Shown in pieces: positions 1 to 5,952 of a DNA stretch of 11,200 bases. The stretch lies in assembly GCA_023415545.1 (NCBI GenBank), contig JAEZKJ010000147.1, positions 1 to 11,200 of the forward strand, in the 5' to 3' direction. The stretch's first letter is position 1; each line of letters opens with the position of its first letter. This stretch comes from Bacteroidota bacterium (GTDB lineage: Bacteria; Bacteroidota; Bacteroidia; Bacteroidales; Bacteroidaceae). Position numbers and translations under genes: made by a program. Below the pieces are notes generated by a model. It did not search any database. It was not told where the DNA came from and saw only the letters and a program-made list of their open reading frames with translations.

Positions 1-1
1 C

Positions 2-769
2 TACTATACCGTTCTTGGTTGGGATGGAAGTAAAGGTTCTGCAACAAAATTCAATGATGAAGATTATTACTGGACTATTGGGAAATGTCTTGAAATAGAA
101 CCTGTAATTAAAAAGCACATTGAGATAATGGATAAATATGATCCCAAAAAACAGGTTGACCTATTGGTAGATGAATGGGGAACTTGGTGGGATTGTGAAC
201 CAGGAACAAATCCAGGCCATCTTTATCAGCAAAACACATTAAGAGATGCTTTTGTTGCATCATTATCACTTGACGTATTCCATAAATATGCAGATAGAGT
301 AAAAATGGCTAATATTGCTCAAGTAGCTAATGTGCTTCAATCAATGATTCTTACTAAGGAAGACAAAATGGTTTTGACTCCAACATATTATGTCTTCAAA
401 ATGTATAATGTGCATCAAGATGCTACATTCTTACCTATGGATATAACTTGTGAAAAGATGACAGCAAGAGATGGTAGAGTATTTCCAATGATTAGTTCAA
501 CAGCTTCAAAAGATAAAAATGGTGTAGTTCATATCTCTATATCTAATGTAAGCCTTGACAAGTCGGAAGATATTCAAGTAAATCTTGGTGGATTGAAAGT
601 AAGCAAGGTAAGTGGCGAAATTCTTACTTCAAAGAATATAGCTGATTATAATGATTTTGATAAGAAAGAGGTTGTAAATATTAAACCATTTAAGGGTGCA
701 AAGATTGTTAAGGGTAACCTTAATGTTTCACTTCCTGCAAAATCTATCGTTACTTTGACTCTAGAGTAA
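2..769 (+). CDS. GH51 alpha-L-arabinofuranosidase, C-terminal part (5' end outside window)
   Basis: The frame is open from the window edge and ends at TAA 767-769, giving about 255 visible residues. A methionine codon at 128 is internal, because the frame continues upstream with coherent sequence (YYTVLGWDG...). The segment VDEWGTWW carries the glutamate (codon 173-175) that matches the catalytic nucleophile of glycoside hydrolase family 51, whose members have a DEW-type motif on a late TIM-barrel strand. The following MANIAQVANVLQSMI stretch is also typical of the family. After the barrel comes the C-terminal beta-sandwich domain (about the last 100 residues, VVHISISNVSLDK onward). The acid/base glutamate (GNE motif) would lie upstream of the window. 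By family knowledge it removes terminal alpha-L-arabinofuranosyl groups from arabinan, arabinoxylan or their oligosaccharides. Any signal peptide is off-window, so location is unknown. It is transcribed towards the terminator at 922-952. Confidence 0.93.
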   Translation, partial: YYTVLGWDGSKGSATKFNDEDYYWTIGKCLEIEPVIKKHIEIMDKYDPKKQVDLLVDEWGTWWDCEPGTNPGHLYQQNTLRDAFVASLSLDVFHKYADRVKMANIAQVANVLQSMILTKEDKMVLTPTYYVFKMYNVHQDATFLPMDITCEKMTARDGRVFPMISSTASKDKNGVVHISISNVSLDKSEDIQVNLGGLKVSKVSGEILTSKNIADYNDFDKKEVVNIKPFKGAKIVKGNLNVSLPAKSIVTLTLE

Positions 770-841
770 AATTAATTTTAATATTATGGTATGAGTGACT
801 TAAAATCCACTCTTCATAAACGATTATTGTCATTATAATAT

Positions 842-1119
842 GAATTGAATCCCAAAGTTATTTAATATGAATCCAAAAAGTTTGATGGTTTAATTCATAT
901 TATGAGGCAGATTAAGATTTGAAAAAAGCTCGGTATTGTACCGAGCTTTTTCTATTAATCTTTAATTTAATTCTATCTTTTTAAATAAGCGTATATACTT
1001 CATTACTCCCTTTGCAAACTAATTTATAATGTCACAATTTCTAAAAAATATAGCAACTCCGACTTCTTAAGTCTCAAAAGTCTTTCATTATAGCATTCTA
1101 CAACTTTGGGATTCAATTC
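842..1119. repeat. 18-bp perfect inverted repeat pair flanking a 242-bp segment
   Basis: The sequence GAATTGAATCCCAAAGTT at 842-859 recurs as its exact reverse complement at 1102-1119. The arms are 242 bp apart and enclose the hairpin terminator at 922-952. Terminal inverted repeats around a short non-coding segment resemble a MITE or the relics of an insertion sequence. No transposase remnant and no clear target-site duplication can be seen, so this is only a description of the repeat. Confidence 0.55.
922..952. terminator. Bidirectional Rho-independent terminator
   Basis: A 13-bp perfect stem (923-935 pairing with 939-951) encloses the three-base loop TTG. The core AGCTCGGTA/TACCGAGCT is flanked by A5 on the left and T5 on the right, so a U-tract follows the stem in both directions. 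It lies about 150 bases after the arabinofuranosidase stop codon and about 300 bases past the nuclease stop codon, and suits the end of both convergent transcripts. Confidence 0.85.
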
Positions 1120-1250
1120 TTTTTGTACGAATTATAATTTTTCTTTTAATACTTATCTGGAATATTTCTTTGTGAAAATAACTTTGACCTATTATCATCG
1201 AATGTTTTTAGATTTCAATTTTAAGTACATCATTATGTAATCACACATTA

Positions 1251-2233
1251 TTATTGAGGTATTAAAGAGTGTTTTTCACTCTCTATTTTATCTTGAATAG
1301 CTTTATCAAGAGTTGGCATAAAGTCTATTCCAACCCTCTTTTCAATAGAATCTACAGTTACAATATAATTTTTCAGAGGTCTGTTACCAGCTTTATTATT
1401 AAAAATAAATCCAAAGGCTTTAGTGTAACTTTTGTGGTCAATAAAAATAACTTTATAAAAAGCATCCGGTACAGCTACCTTATTATTCCCGATTCTCTTA
1501 GGGTATTTATTGTCGTATATTGGTCCACACGTTATATATAAACTACCATATTTTTTAGCTAAATCTCTAGATAGCTCTTCTAAATCATTCCAATCGCCTC
1601 TGTTTAGATTTGGGTTCTGTGGACAAATATTAGTCATGTAAAATGATTCAGCCATTGCTTTTTTGTCCCATTTCATATCAGCTGCAGGAGCCATATGCCC
1701 TCTATCATAACCTGATCTTGTATAGTCGGTAGTGTATGCTTTAGCTCCAATTACATTAGGATCAGGCAAAAACTTATCTGTTCTACTTTCTGAGCCCATA
1801 GTCTCCTCATTTGTAAGATGCCATCCCACCCATGATGGAGTTTTGTAGTCGGCATCATAATAAAGAGTAAATCCTTTATGAACTATTATCTGGCCACCTC
1901 TATTGCTATTATATTCAGGAATATGGTAATCACTGGAAAGTGAACGATTTGCTCTATCTTCATTTTTATTATTGGCGTTATGAGCATCATGTTTATTGTT
2001 ATCATTTGTGTTATTGACTTCATAATTAGAATTATCATAAGTTCCATCAGCAGAATCAACAACATTAGAAGATAATTTATCGTTTTCAATAATATTATCT
2101 TTTGCTTGATTATTGATAACATTATCTGAATTACTAAAACTTTCATTTAAATACTTTACGCCAAAAATGCCTATAGCAATTACGAAAATTATAATTTTAA
2201 ATAGATTTGAACCGTTATTTCTCTTTTACTCAT
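1251..2233 (-). CDS. DNA/RNA non-specific endonuclease, membrane-anchored or secreted, with apparent frameshift after the start
   Basis: The C-terminal 192 codons (GTG 1829 to TAA 1251) hold the nuclease domain of the Serratia nuclease/NucA family. YDRGHMAPAADM contains the catalytic histidine (codon 1695-1697). NLNRGDWNDLE contains the metal-binding asparagine and the conserved glutamate eight residues later. The same frame stays open upstream to about 2222 and reads, from the N-terminus: a hydrophobic segment (FKIIIFVIAIGIFG), an Asn/Asp-rich linker of about 75 residues, then the first part of the nuclease domain (GGQIIVHKGFTLYYDADYK, PSWVGWHL). That frame has no ATG, TTG or GTG before 1829. 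An ATG at 2233 gives M-S-K-R but is out of phase by two bases (AAAAGAGAAATAAC); removing one GA joins it to the long frame as MSKRNNGSNLFK..., about 326 residues. I infer either a 2-nt insertion that breaks the gene or a sequence error. A start at GTG 1829 would lose the anchor and the first strands of the fold. The family degrades DNA and RNA outside the cytoplasm. Confidence 0.8.
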
Positions 2234-2255
2234 TTTATGTTATGTTTTGTGGATG

Positions 2256-2263
2256 CAAATATA
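2256..2263 (-). promoter_or_regulatory. Bacteroidetes -7 promoter box for the nuclease gene
   Basis: On the minus strand this reads TATATTTG, an exact match to the Bacteroidetes -7 consensus TAnnTTTG. It ends 22 bases before the ATG at 2233, giving a 5' leader of about 15 nt. No good -33 TTG element is seen at the usual 19-21 base spacing; a TTGG lies about 26 bases upstream. Its presence supports 2233 as the original start of the gene. Confidence 0.5.
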
Positions 2264-2567
2264 GTTTATAATACTTTAATAAAAAGAACCAATTTCTATA
2301 TGTTTGTTAATAGTGAAATGAAGTTTTTAGGAGTATATTAATTAGTCCCTACAAACCATATCGACTTTTGTATCTAATATAGACTCTTCTCTTTATAAAT
2401 GAAAATATAATAAATAATTAACATATTTTAGGTACACACTTTTAGATACACTTTGGTACAAATGGGTGTGTACAAACAATAATTCAAAACTTTTTAACAA
2501 TAAGAAAAATGGAAACAAGAGTTTTGTATCTGCTTGAAAATAAAGCACTTGAAAAGGGAGAATTATG
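2264..2567. other. Intergenic region between nuclease gene and tRNA-Thr, with short repeats
   Basis: No gene is seen in these bases. Between 2431 and 2473 there is a cluster of short repeats. GGTACA occurs at 2431-2436 and 2455-2460, ACACTTT at 2436-2442 and 2448-2454, and the inverted pair GTACACAC/GTGTGTAC at 2432-2439 and 2466-2473. The cluster lies roughly 200 bases upstream of the nuclease start codon and could be a regulator site or chance. A direct repeat CTTGAAAA lies at about 2533 and 2549. No clear terminator follows the tRNA. Confidence 0.4.
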
Positions 2568-2640
2568 AGCCGAAATCGGGACTCGAACCCGGGACCTATT
2601 CTTTACGAAAGAATTGCTCTACCAACTGAGCTATTTCGGC
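2568..2640 (-). tRNA. tRNA-Thr (anticodon CGU)
   Basis: The minus strand folds as a complete tRNA. The acceptor stem GCCGAAA pairs with TTTCGGC, the D-arm is GCTC-AGTTGGTA-GAGC, and the anticodon arm is ATTCT-TTCGTAA-AGAAT. The T-arm contains the GTTCGAGTC signature. The seven-base anticodon loop gives anticodon CGT, which reads the threonine codon ACG. The T-stem has one mismatched outer pair. The discriminator base is T at 2568 and the 3' CCA is not encoded. It stands alone, downstream of the asnB terminator and on the same strand. Confidence 0.96.
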
Positions 2641-2689
2641 AGAATGTATTATAACTATTATAATAACTATCTATGATAAATATTCTCAG

Positions 2690-2697
2690 CAAATATA
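2690..2697 (-). promoter_or_regulatory. Possible -7 promoter box for tRNA-Thr
   Basis: The minus strand reads TATATTTG, an exact TAnnTTTG match. It lies about 50 bases upstream of the mature 5' end of the tRNA and just downstream of the asnB-operon terminator. A T-run that belongs to the terminator tail sits about 21 bases further upstream, where a -33 element would be, but it is not a clean TTTG. A short 5' leader removed by RNase P would be needed. Confidence 0.4.
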
Positions 2698-2718
2698 TAT
2701 ATTTTATCTAATTTATGT

Positions 2719-2761
2719 AAAAACAGAAGGTAATAAAATAGATTTACCACCTTCTGTTTTT
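2719..2761 (-). terminator. Rho-independent terminator of the gltB-gltD-asnB operon
   Basis: AAAAACAGAAGGT at 2719-2731 is the exact reverse complement of 2749-2761, giving a 13-bp stem with a loop of 17 bases that can pair further (TAA/TTA). Read on the minus strand it ends in five T residues. It begins 63 bases beyond the asnB stop codon and separates the operon from the tRNA-Thr gene. Confidence 0.85.
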
Positions 2762-2823
2762 ATTATGTATCCTCATTCACGAAAAGTATATATAATAATG
2801 GATAAAAAATGAATTAAATAAAT

Positions 2824-4491
2824 TTATTGATATGCCACTTCATGAATGCCCTTAACAGCTCTACCACTTGGATCATTTAAATTTTTGAATGAGCAGTCCC
2901 ATGCAAGCGCTTCAGCTGTAGAACAAGCTACACTTGGTACGCTAGGAACGCTTTTTGCTGCACTTTCACTAGGAAAATGCTCTTCAAAGATGCTTCTGTA
3001 GTAGTATTCTTCTTTGTTCAAAGGGCTATTTATAGGAAATCTCTCTTTAGCTTTTGTCATCTGTTCATCAGTGACTATCTCGGAGGTAAATCTCTTTAAA
3101 GTGTCTATCCAACTATATCCAACTCCATCGCTAAATTGCTCTTTCTGTCGCCATGCTACACATTCAGGTAGCATATCGGTAAATCCTTCTCTCACTATTT
3201 TTTTCTCTATAATATTCCCCGGACACATCTTTGATTGAGGATTTATATTCATAGCAACATCTAAAAATTCTTTATCAAGAAATGGTACACGTCCTTCAAC
3301 TCCCCAAGCAGAAAGAGATTTATTTGCTCTAAGACAATCATACATATATAGTTTACTAAGTTTTCGTACTGTCTCTTCGTGAAAAGATTTTGCATTAGGT
3401 GCTTTATGGAAATATAAATATCCTCCAAACACTTCATCTGCTCCCTCACCACTTAAAACCATTTTAATACCCATACTTTTAATAACTCTGGCTAATAAAT
3501 ACATAGGAGTAGAAGCACGAACTGTAGTTACATCGTAAGTCTCTATATAGTAAATAACATCACTTATAGCATCTAATCCTTCTTGAATAGTGTAATTTAT
3601 CTCGTGATGAATTGTACCTATATAATTTGCAACTTCACGAGCTTTTATTAAATCGGGAGAATTTTGCAAGCCAATAGCAAAAGAGTGTAGTTGTGGCCAC
3701 CAGGCATCATTTTGAGAGTCTGTCTCAACTCTTTTTGCTGAATAAATTTTTGCAATTGCTGAAATAACTGAACTATCAAGACCTCCTGATAGTAATACAC
3801 CATATGGAACATCACTCATAAGCTGGCGTTTAACTGACTGTACTAGTGCATCATGTATATCTATTGCCGTCCCTTTGTTGTTTTTTACAGCATCATAATC
3901 CATCCACTTCCTACTATACCATTTAACCATTTTCCCTTCACTACCTAAATAATAATGTCCTGGAAGAAATGGTTCATATTCTTCGCAAAAACCTTCCAAA
4001 GCTTTAAGTTCACTAGCGCAATAAATTTTACCATCTTTATCTTTTCCAATATAGAGAGGAATAACACCTATTGGATCTCTGGCAATAAGAAAATCATCTA
4101 TTTCTTCATCGTAAAGAGCAAAAGCAAAAATACCATTAAGTTCTTCTAAAAAAGATAAACCTTTCATTTTATAAAGAGGAATTATGACTTCACAATCACT
4201 TTCTGTTGTAAACTTGTATAAATCTTTATACTCTTTTCGTATATCCCTGTGATTGTATATCTCTCCGTTAATGGAAAGTACAATTTTTTTATCTGTTGAA
4301 AAAAGTGGCTGACCTCCACTCTTGGGATCAACTATTGATAATCGTTCATGTGCAAGAATAGCACTTTTTCCACAATATATACCACTCCAGTCCGGACCAC
4401 GATGACGAAGTTTTTGAGACATTTTCAAGACTTTTTTTCTTAAAATCTCCGGTTTCTCTTTTATATTAAATATTCCTGCTATTCCACACAT
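2824..4491 (-). CDS. asnB: Asparagine synthase B, glutamine-hydrolysing
   Basis: This 555-residue cytoplasmic enzyme makes asparagine from aspartate, ATP and glutamine-derived ammonia. The start is fixed by MCGIAGIF, since Cys2 is the N-terminal nucleophile of the class II glutaminase domain (about residues 2-190). Glutamine-binding residues are visible in HERLSIVD (R50, L51), NGEIYN (N75-G76-E77) and D98. The C-terminal synthetase domain has the ATP-pyrophosphatase signature SGGLDSS at 235-241, and GEGADEVFGGY further on. Length matches the AsnB family (about 550), with no break or missing key residue. It is the last gene of the operon, 77 bases after gltD, and is preceded by AAAGGAAA five bases before the ATG. 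The C-terminus (DPSGRAVKGIHEVAYQ) is of the kind seen in the bacterial AsnB subgroup. No separate promoter box is visible, so it is probably co-transcribed with gltBD. Confidence 0.97.
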   Translation of the reverse strand: MCGIAGIFNIKEKPEILRKKVLKMSQKLRHRGPDWSGIYCGKSAILAHERLSIVDPKSGGQPLFSTDKKIVLSINGEIYNHRDIRKEYKDLYKFTTESDCEVIIPLYKMKGLSFLEELNGIFAFALYDEEIDDFLIARDPIGVIPLYIGKDKDGKIYCASELKALEGFCEEYEPFLPGHYYLGSEGKMVKWYSRKWMDYDAVKNNKGTAIDIHDALVQSVKRQLMSDVPYGVLLSGGLDSSVISAIAKIYSAKRVETDSQNDAWWPQLHSFAIGLQNSPDLIKAREVANYIGTIHHEINYTIQEGLDAISDVIYYIETYDVTTVRASTPMYLLARVIKSMGIKMVLSGEGADEVFGGYLYFHKAPNAKSFHEETVRKLSKLYMYDCLRANKSLSAWGVEGRVPFLDKEFLDVAMNINPQSKMCPGNIIEKKIVREGFTDMLPECVAWRQKEQFSDGVGYSWIDTLKRFTSEIVTDEQMTKAKERFPINSPLNKEEYYYRSIFEEHFPSESAAKSVPSVPSVACSTAEALAWDCSFKNLNDPSGRAVKGIHEVAYQ

Positions 4492-4496
4492 GTTAC

Positions 4497-4504
4497 TTTC
4501 CTTT
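4497..4504 (-). promoter_or_regulatory. Ribosome binding site of asnB
   Basis: The minus strand reads AAAGGAAA, then five bases (GTAAC), then ATG. The identical octamer at the same distance precedes gltD, which is notable because gltB and the nuclease gene show no such sequence. Confidence 0.6.
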
Positions 4505-4535
4505 TAGCTGTTTTTTTTATAATTCATTATGTCAC

Positions 4536-4547
4536 AAAGTGCACTTT
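4536..4547. repeat. 12-bp perfect palindrome between gltD and asnB
   Basis: AAAGTGCACTTT is a perfect palindrome inside the 77-base gltD-asnB gap. It has no loop and no T-tract directly after it on the minus strand, so it is not a typical terminator. It could be a protein site, a weak RNA structure or chance. Confidence 0.35.
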
Positions 4548-4568
4548 ATTACTATCGATCAATGTATC

Positions 4569-5915
4569 CTACTGTTTTTTTTTTAGATATTCATCTATTT
4601 CCTTAGAAATATATCTGCCTGAAGCAATAGCATAAACTACTAATGTAGCTCCACTAGCAGCATCGCCAGCAAAAAATACATTTTCTGATAATTGGGGTTG
4701 TTCAGGTTTAATAAATCCCATAGCTAAAAGTACCATATCAGCTTCAATAACTTCTATTATACCTGTATGAACCATTTTTACTTTTTCTTCACTTTCAGAA
4801 TGTACCCATTCTACTTCTTCAACTTCAATACCACATACACTGCCTTTATTCCCAATAAATTTATTAGTTTTCAAACTCCATCTTCTTTGGCATCCCTCTT
4901 GATGACTACTTGTCGTTTTAAGAACAACAGGCCATTGTGGCCATGGTGTTGAAGGATTATTTTTAATAGGAGGTTTTGGCATTATCTCTATTTGGGTAAT
5001 ACTTGCAGCTCCTTGTCGGTTACATGTTCCAATACAATCACTTCCTGTATCACCGCCACCAATAACAATAACTTTTTTGCCTTTAGCATTTATCAATTCC
5101 TTTTTTGAAAAAGTTGATCTTGATAATATCTTGTTTTGCTGTGAAAGCAAATCAAGAGCTAAATGAATTCCTTTTAACTCTCTTCCTTGAATATCTAATT
5201 CTCTTGCCATAGGTGTTCCTGTACATATACAGTATGCATCAAATCCTGAAGGAAGTTTATTGATATCAATATCACAATTTAGCATAAATAAAATTCCTTC
5301 ATCTTTCATTATATTCAGACGACGATCAATAATAGGTTTATGAAGTTTAAAGTTTGGTATGCCATATCTTAATAATCCCCCTGCAGCTTCTCTCTTATCA
5401 AATATTGTTACTTCATATCCTTTTCTATTTAATTGGTTAGCAACAGCAAGACCTGCTGGTCCTGAACCAATTACAGCAACTTTTTTACCAATTCTTTTTA
5501 TCTGTTTGACTTTAACATATCCCTCTCGGAATGCAGTTTCAATAATAGCAGCTTCATTCTCTCTTATTGTAATGGGCGAATCCATCGTAAGATTTAGTAC
5601 ACAACTTTTTTCACAAAGAGCAGGACAAACTCGCCCTGTAAATTCAGGGAAATCATTTGTCTGTGATAAAATATCATATGCTTCTTCCCATTTCCCTTTA
5701 TATAGAGCATCCTGAAATTCGGGCTGTTTGTTTCCTAGCGGACATGCCCAATGACAAAAAGGAACCCCACAATCCATACATCTCGATGCTTGAAGTTTTC
5801 TTTCGCTAGAATTTAAAGTTTGTTCAACCTCACCAAAGTCTGCTATTCTTTCGTGCACAGGCCTATACCCAGCTTCTTGTCTAGGTATAGAAAGAAAAGC
5901 TTTATTATTTCCCAT
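4569..5915 (-). CDS. gltD: Glutamate synthase (NADPH-type) small subunit
   Basis: This 448-residue flavoprotein is the beta subunit of glutamate synthase. It takes electrons from NAD(P)H through FAD and passes them via [4Fe-4S] clusters to the GltB subunit. The N-terminal cysteine motif CMDCGVPFCHWACP (C46, C49, C54, C58) and the second set CPALCEKSC (C97, C101, C105) match the family's iron-sulfur ligands. The FAD-binding Rossmann motif is VIGSGPAG (139-145) and the NAD(P)H-binding one is VIGGGDTG (274-281). Near the C-terminus FAGDAASGATLVVYAI is the second FAD contact. Length is in the usual range. The ATG at 5915 is chosen because AAAGGAAA lies five bases before it and the N-terminus aligns with the family. 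It follows gltB by 37 bases, which indicates co-transcription. Choice of NADPH over NADH is inferred from the family, not read from the sequence. Confidence 0.97.
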   Translation of the reverse strand: MGNNKAFLSIPRQEAGYRPVHERIADFGEVEQTLNSSERKLQASRCMDCGVPFCHWACPLGNKQPEFQDALYKGKWEEAYDILSQTNDFPEFTGRVCPALCEKSCVLNLTMDSPITIRENEAAIIETAFREGYVKVKQIKRIGKKVAVIGSGPAGLAVANQLNRKGYEVTIFDKREAAGGLLRYGIPNFKLHKPIIDRRLNIMKDEGILFMLNCDIDINKLPSGFDAYCICTGTPMARELDIQGRELKGIHLALDLLSQQNKILSRSTFSKKELINAKGKKVIVIGGGDTGSDCIGTCNRQGAASITQIEIMPKPPIKNNPSTPWPQWPVVLKTTSSHQEGCQRRWSLKTNKFIGNKGSVCGIEVEEVEWVHSESEEKVKMVHTGIIEVIEADMVLLAMGFIKPEQPQLSENVFFAGDAASGATLVVYAIASGRYISKEIDEYLKKKQ

Positions 5916-5920
5916 AACAT

Positions 5921-5928
5921 TTTCCTTT
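5921..5928 (-). promoter_or_regulatory. Ribosome binding site of gltD
   Basis: AAAGGAAA on the minus strand is followed by five bases (ATGTT) and the gltD ATG at 5915. The ATG inside that spacer is out of frame. The site supports 5915 as the start. Confidence 0.6.
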
Positions 5929-5952
5929 TTTTGATTACAATAATAGTAGTAA

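Larger units (their letters stand above)
770..1250. other. Intergenic region between convergent genes
   Basis: No coding sequence is visible in these 481 bases, which separate the arabinofuranosidase gene (plus) from the nuclease gene (minus). They contain a strong hairpin terminator at 922-952 and an 18-bp inverted repeat at 842-859 and 1102-1119. They also hold a shorter 11-bp inverted repeat (TAATATGAATT at 836-846, AATTCATATTA at 892-902) and an imperfect direct repeat of TAATATGAA at about 836 and 863. The rest is AT-rich with no recognisable gene remnant. Confidence 0.6.

Noticed and set aside
128..130. ATG as the start of the arabinofuranosidase
   Set aside because: The frame is open and family-like upstream to the window edge, and a start here would leave out most of the catalytic barrel.
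853..860. CAAAGTTA, a minus-strand TAnnTTTG match inside the left inverted-repeat arm
   Set aside because: It would drive transcription antisense into the end of the arabinofuranosidase gene, lacks a -33 element, and its inverted copy at 1102 does not keep the match.
1269..1541. 90-residue plus-strand open frame opposite the nuclease
   Set aside because: It lies antisense to a conserved nuclease domain, has no family features and reflects AT-rich composition.
1886..2146. 86-residue minus-strand open frame rich in Ile, Leu and Met
   Set aside because: It is an out-of-phase reading of the Asn/Asp-rich linker of the nuclease gene. The hydrophobic look comes from shifting AAT/GAT codons by one base.
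5359..5715. 118-residue plus-strand open frame
   Set aside because: It is antisense to the FAD-binding and iron-sulfur part of gltD; no recognisable protein features or promoter.
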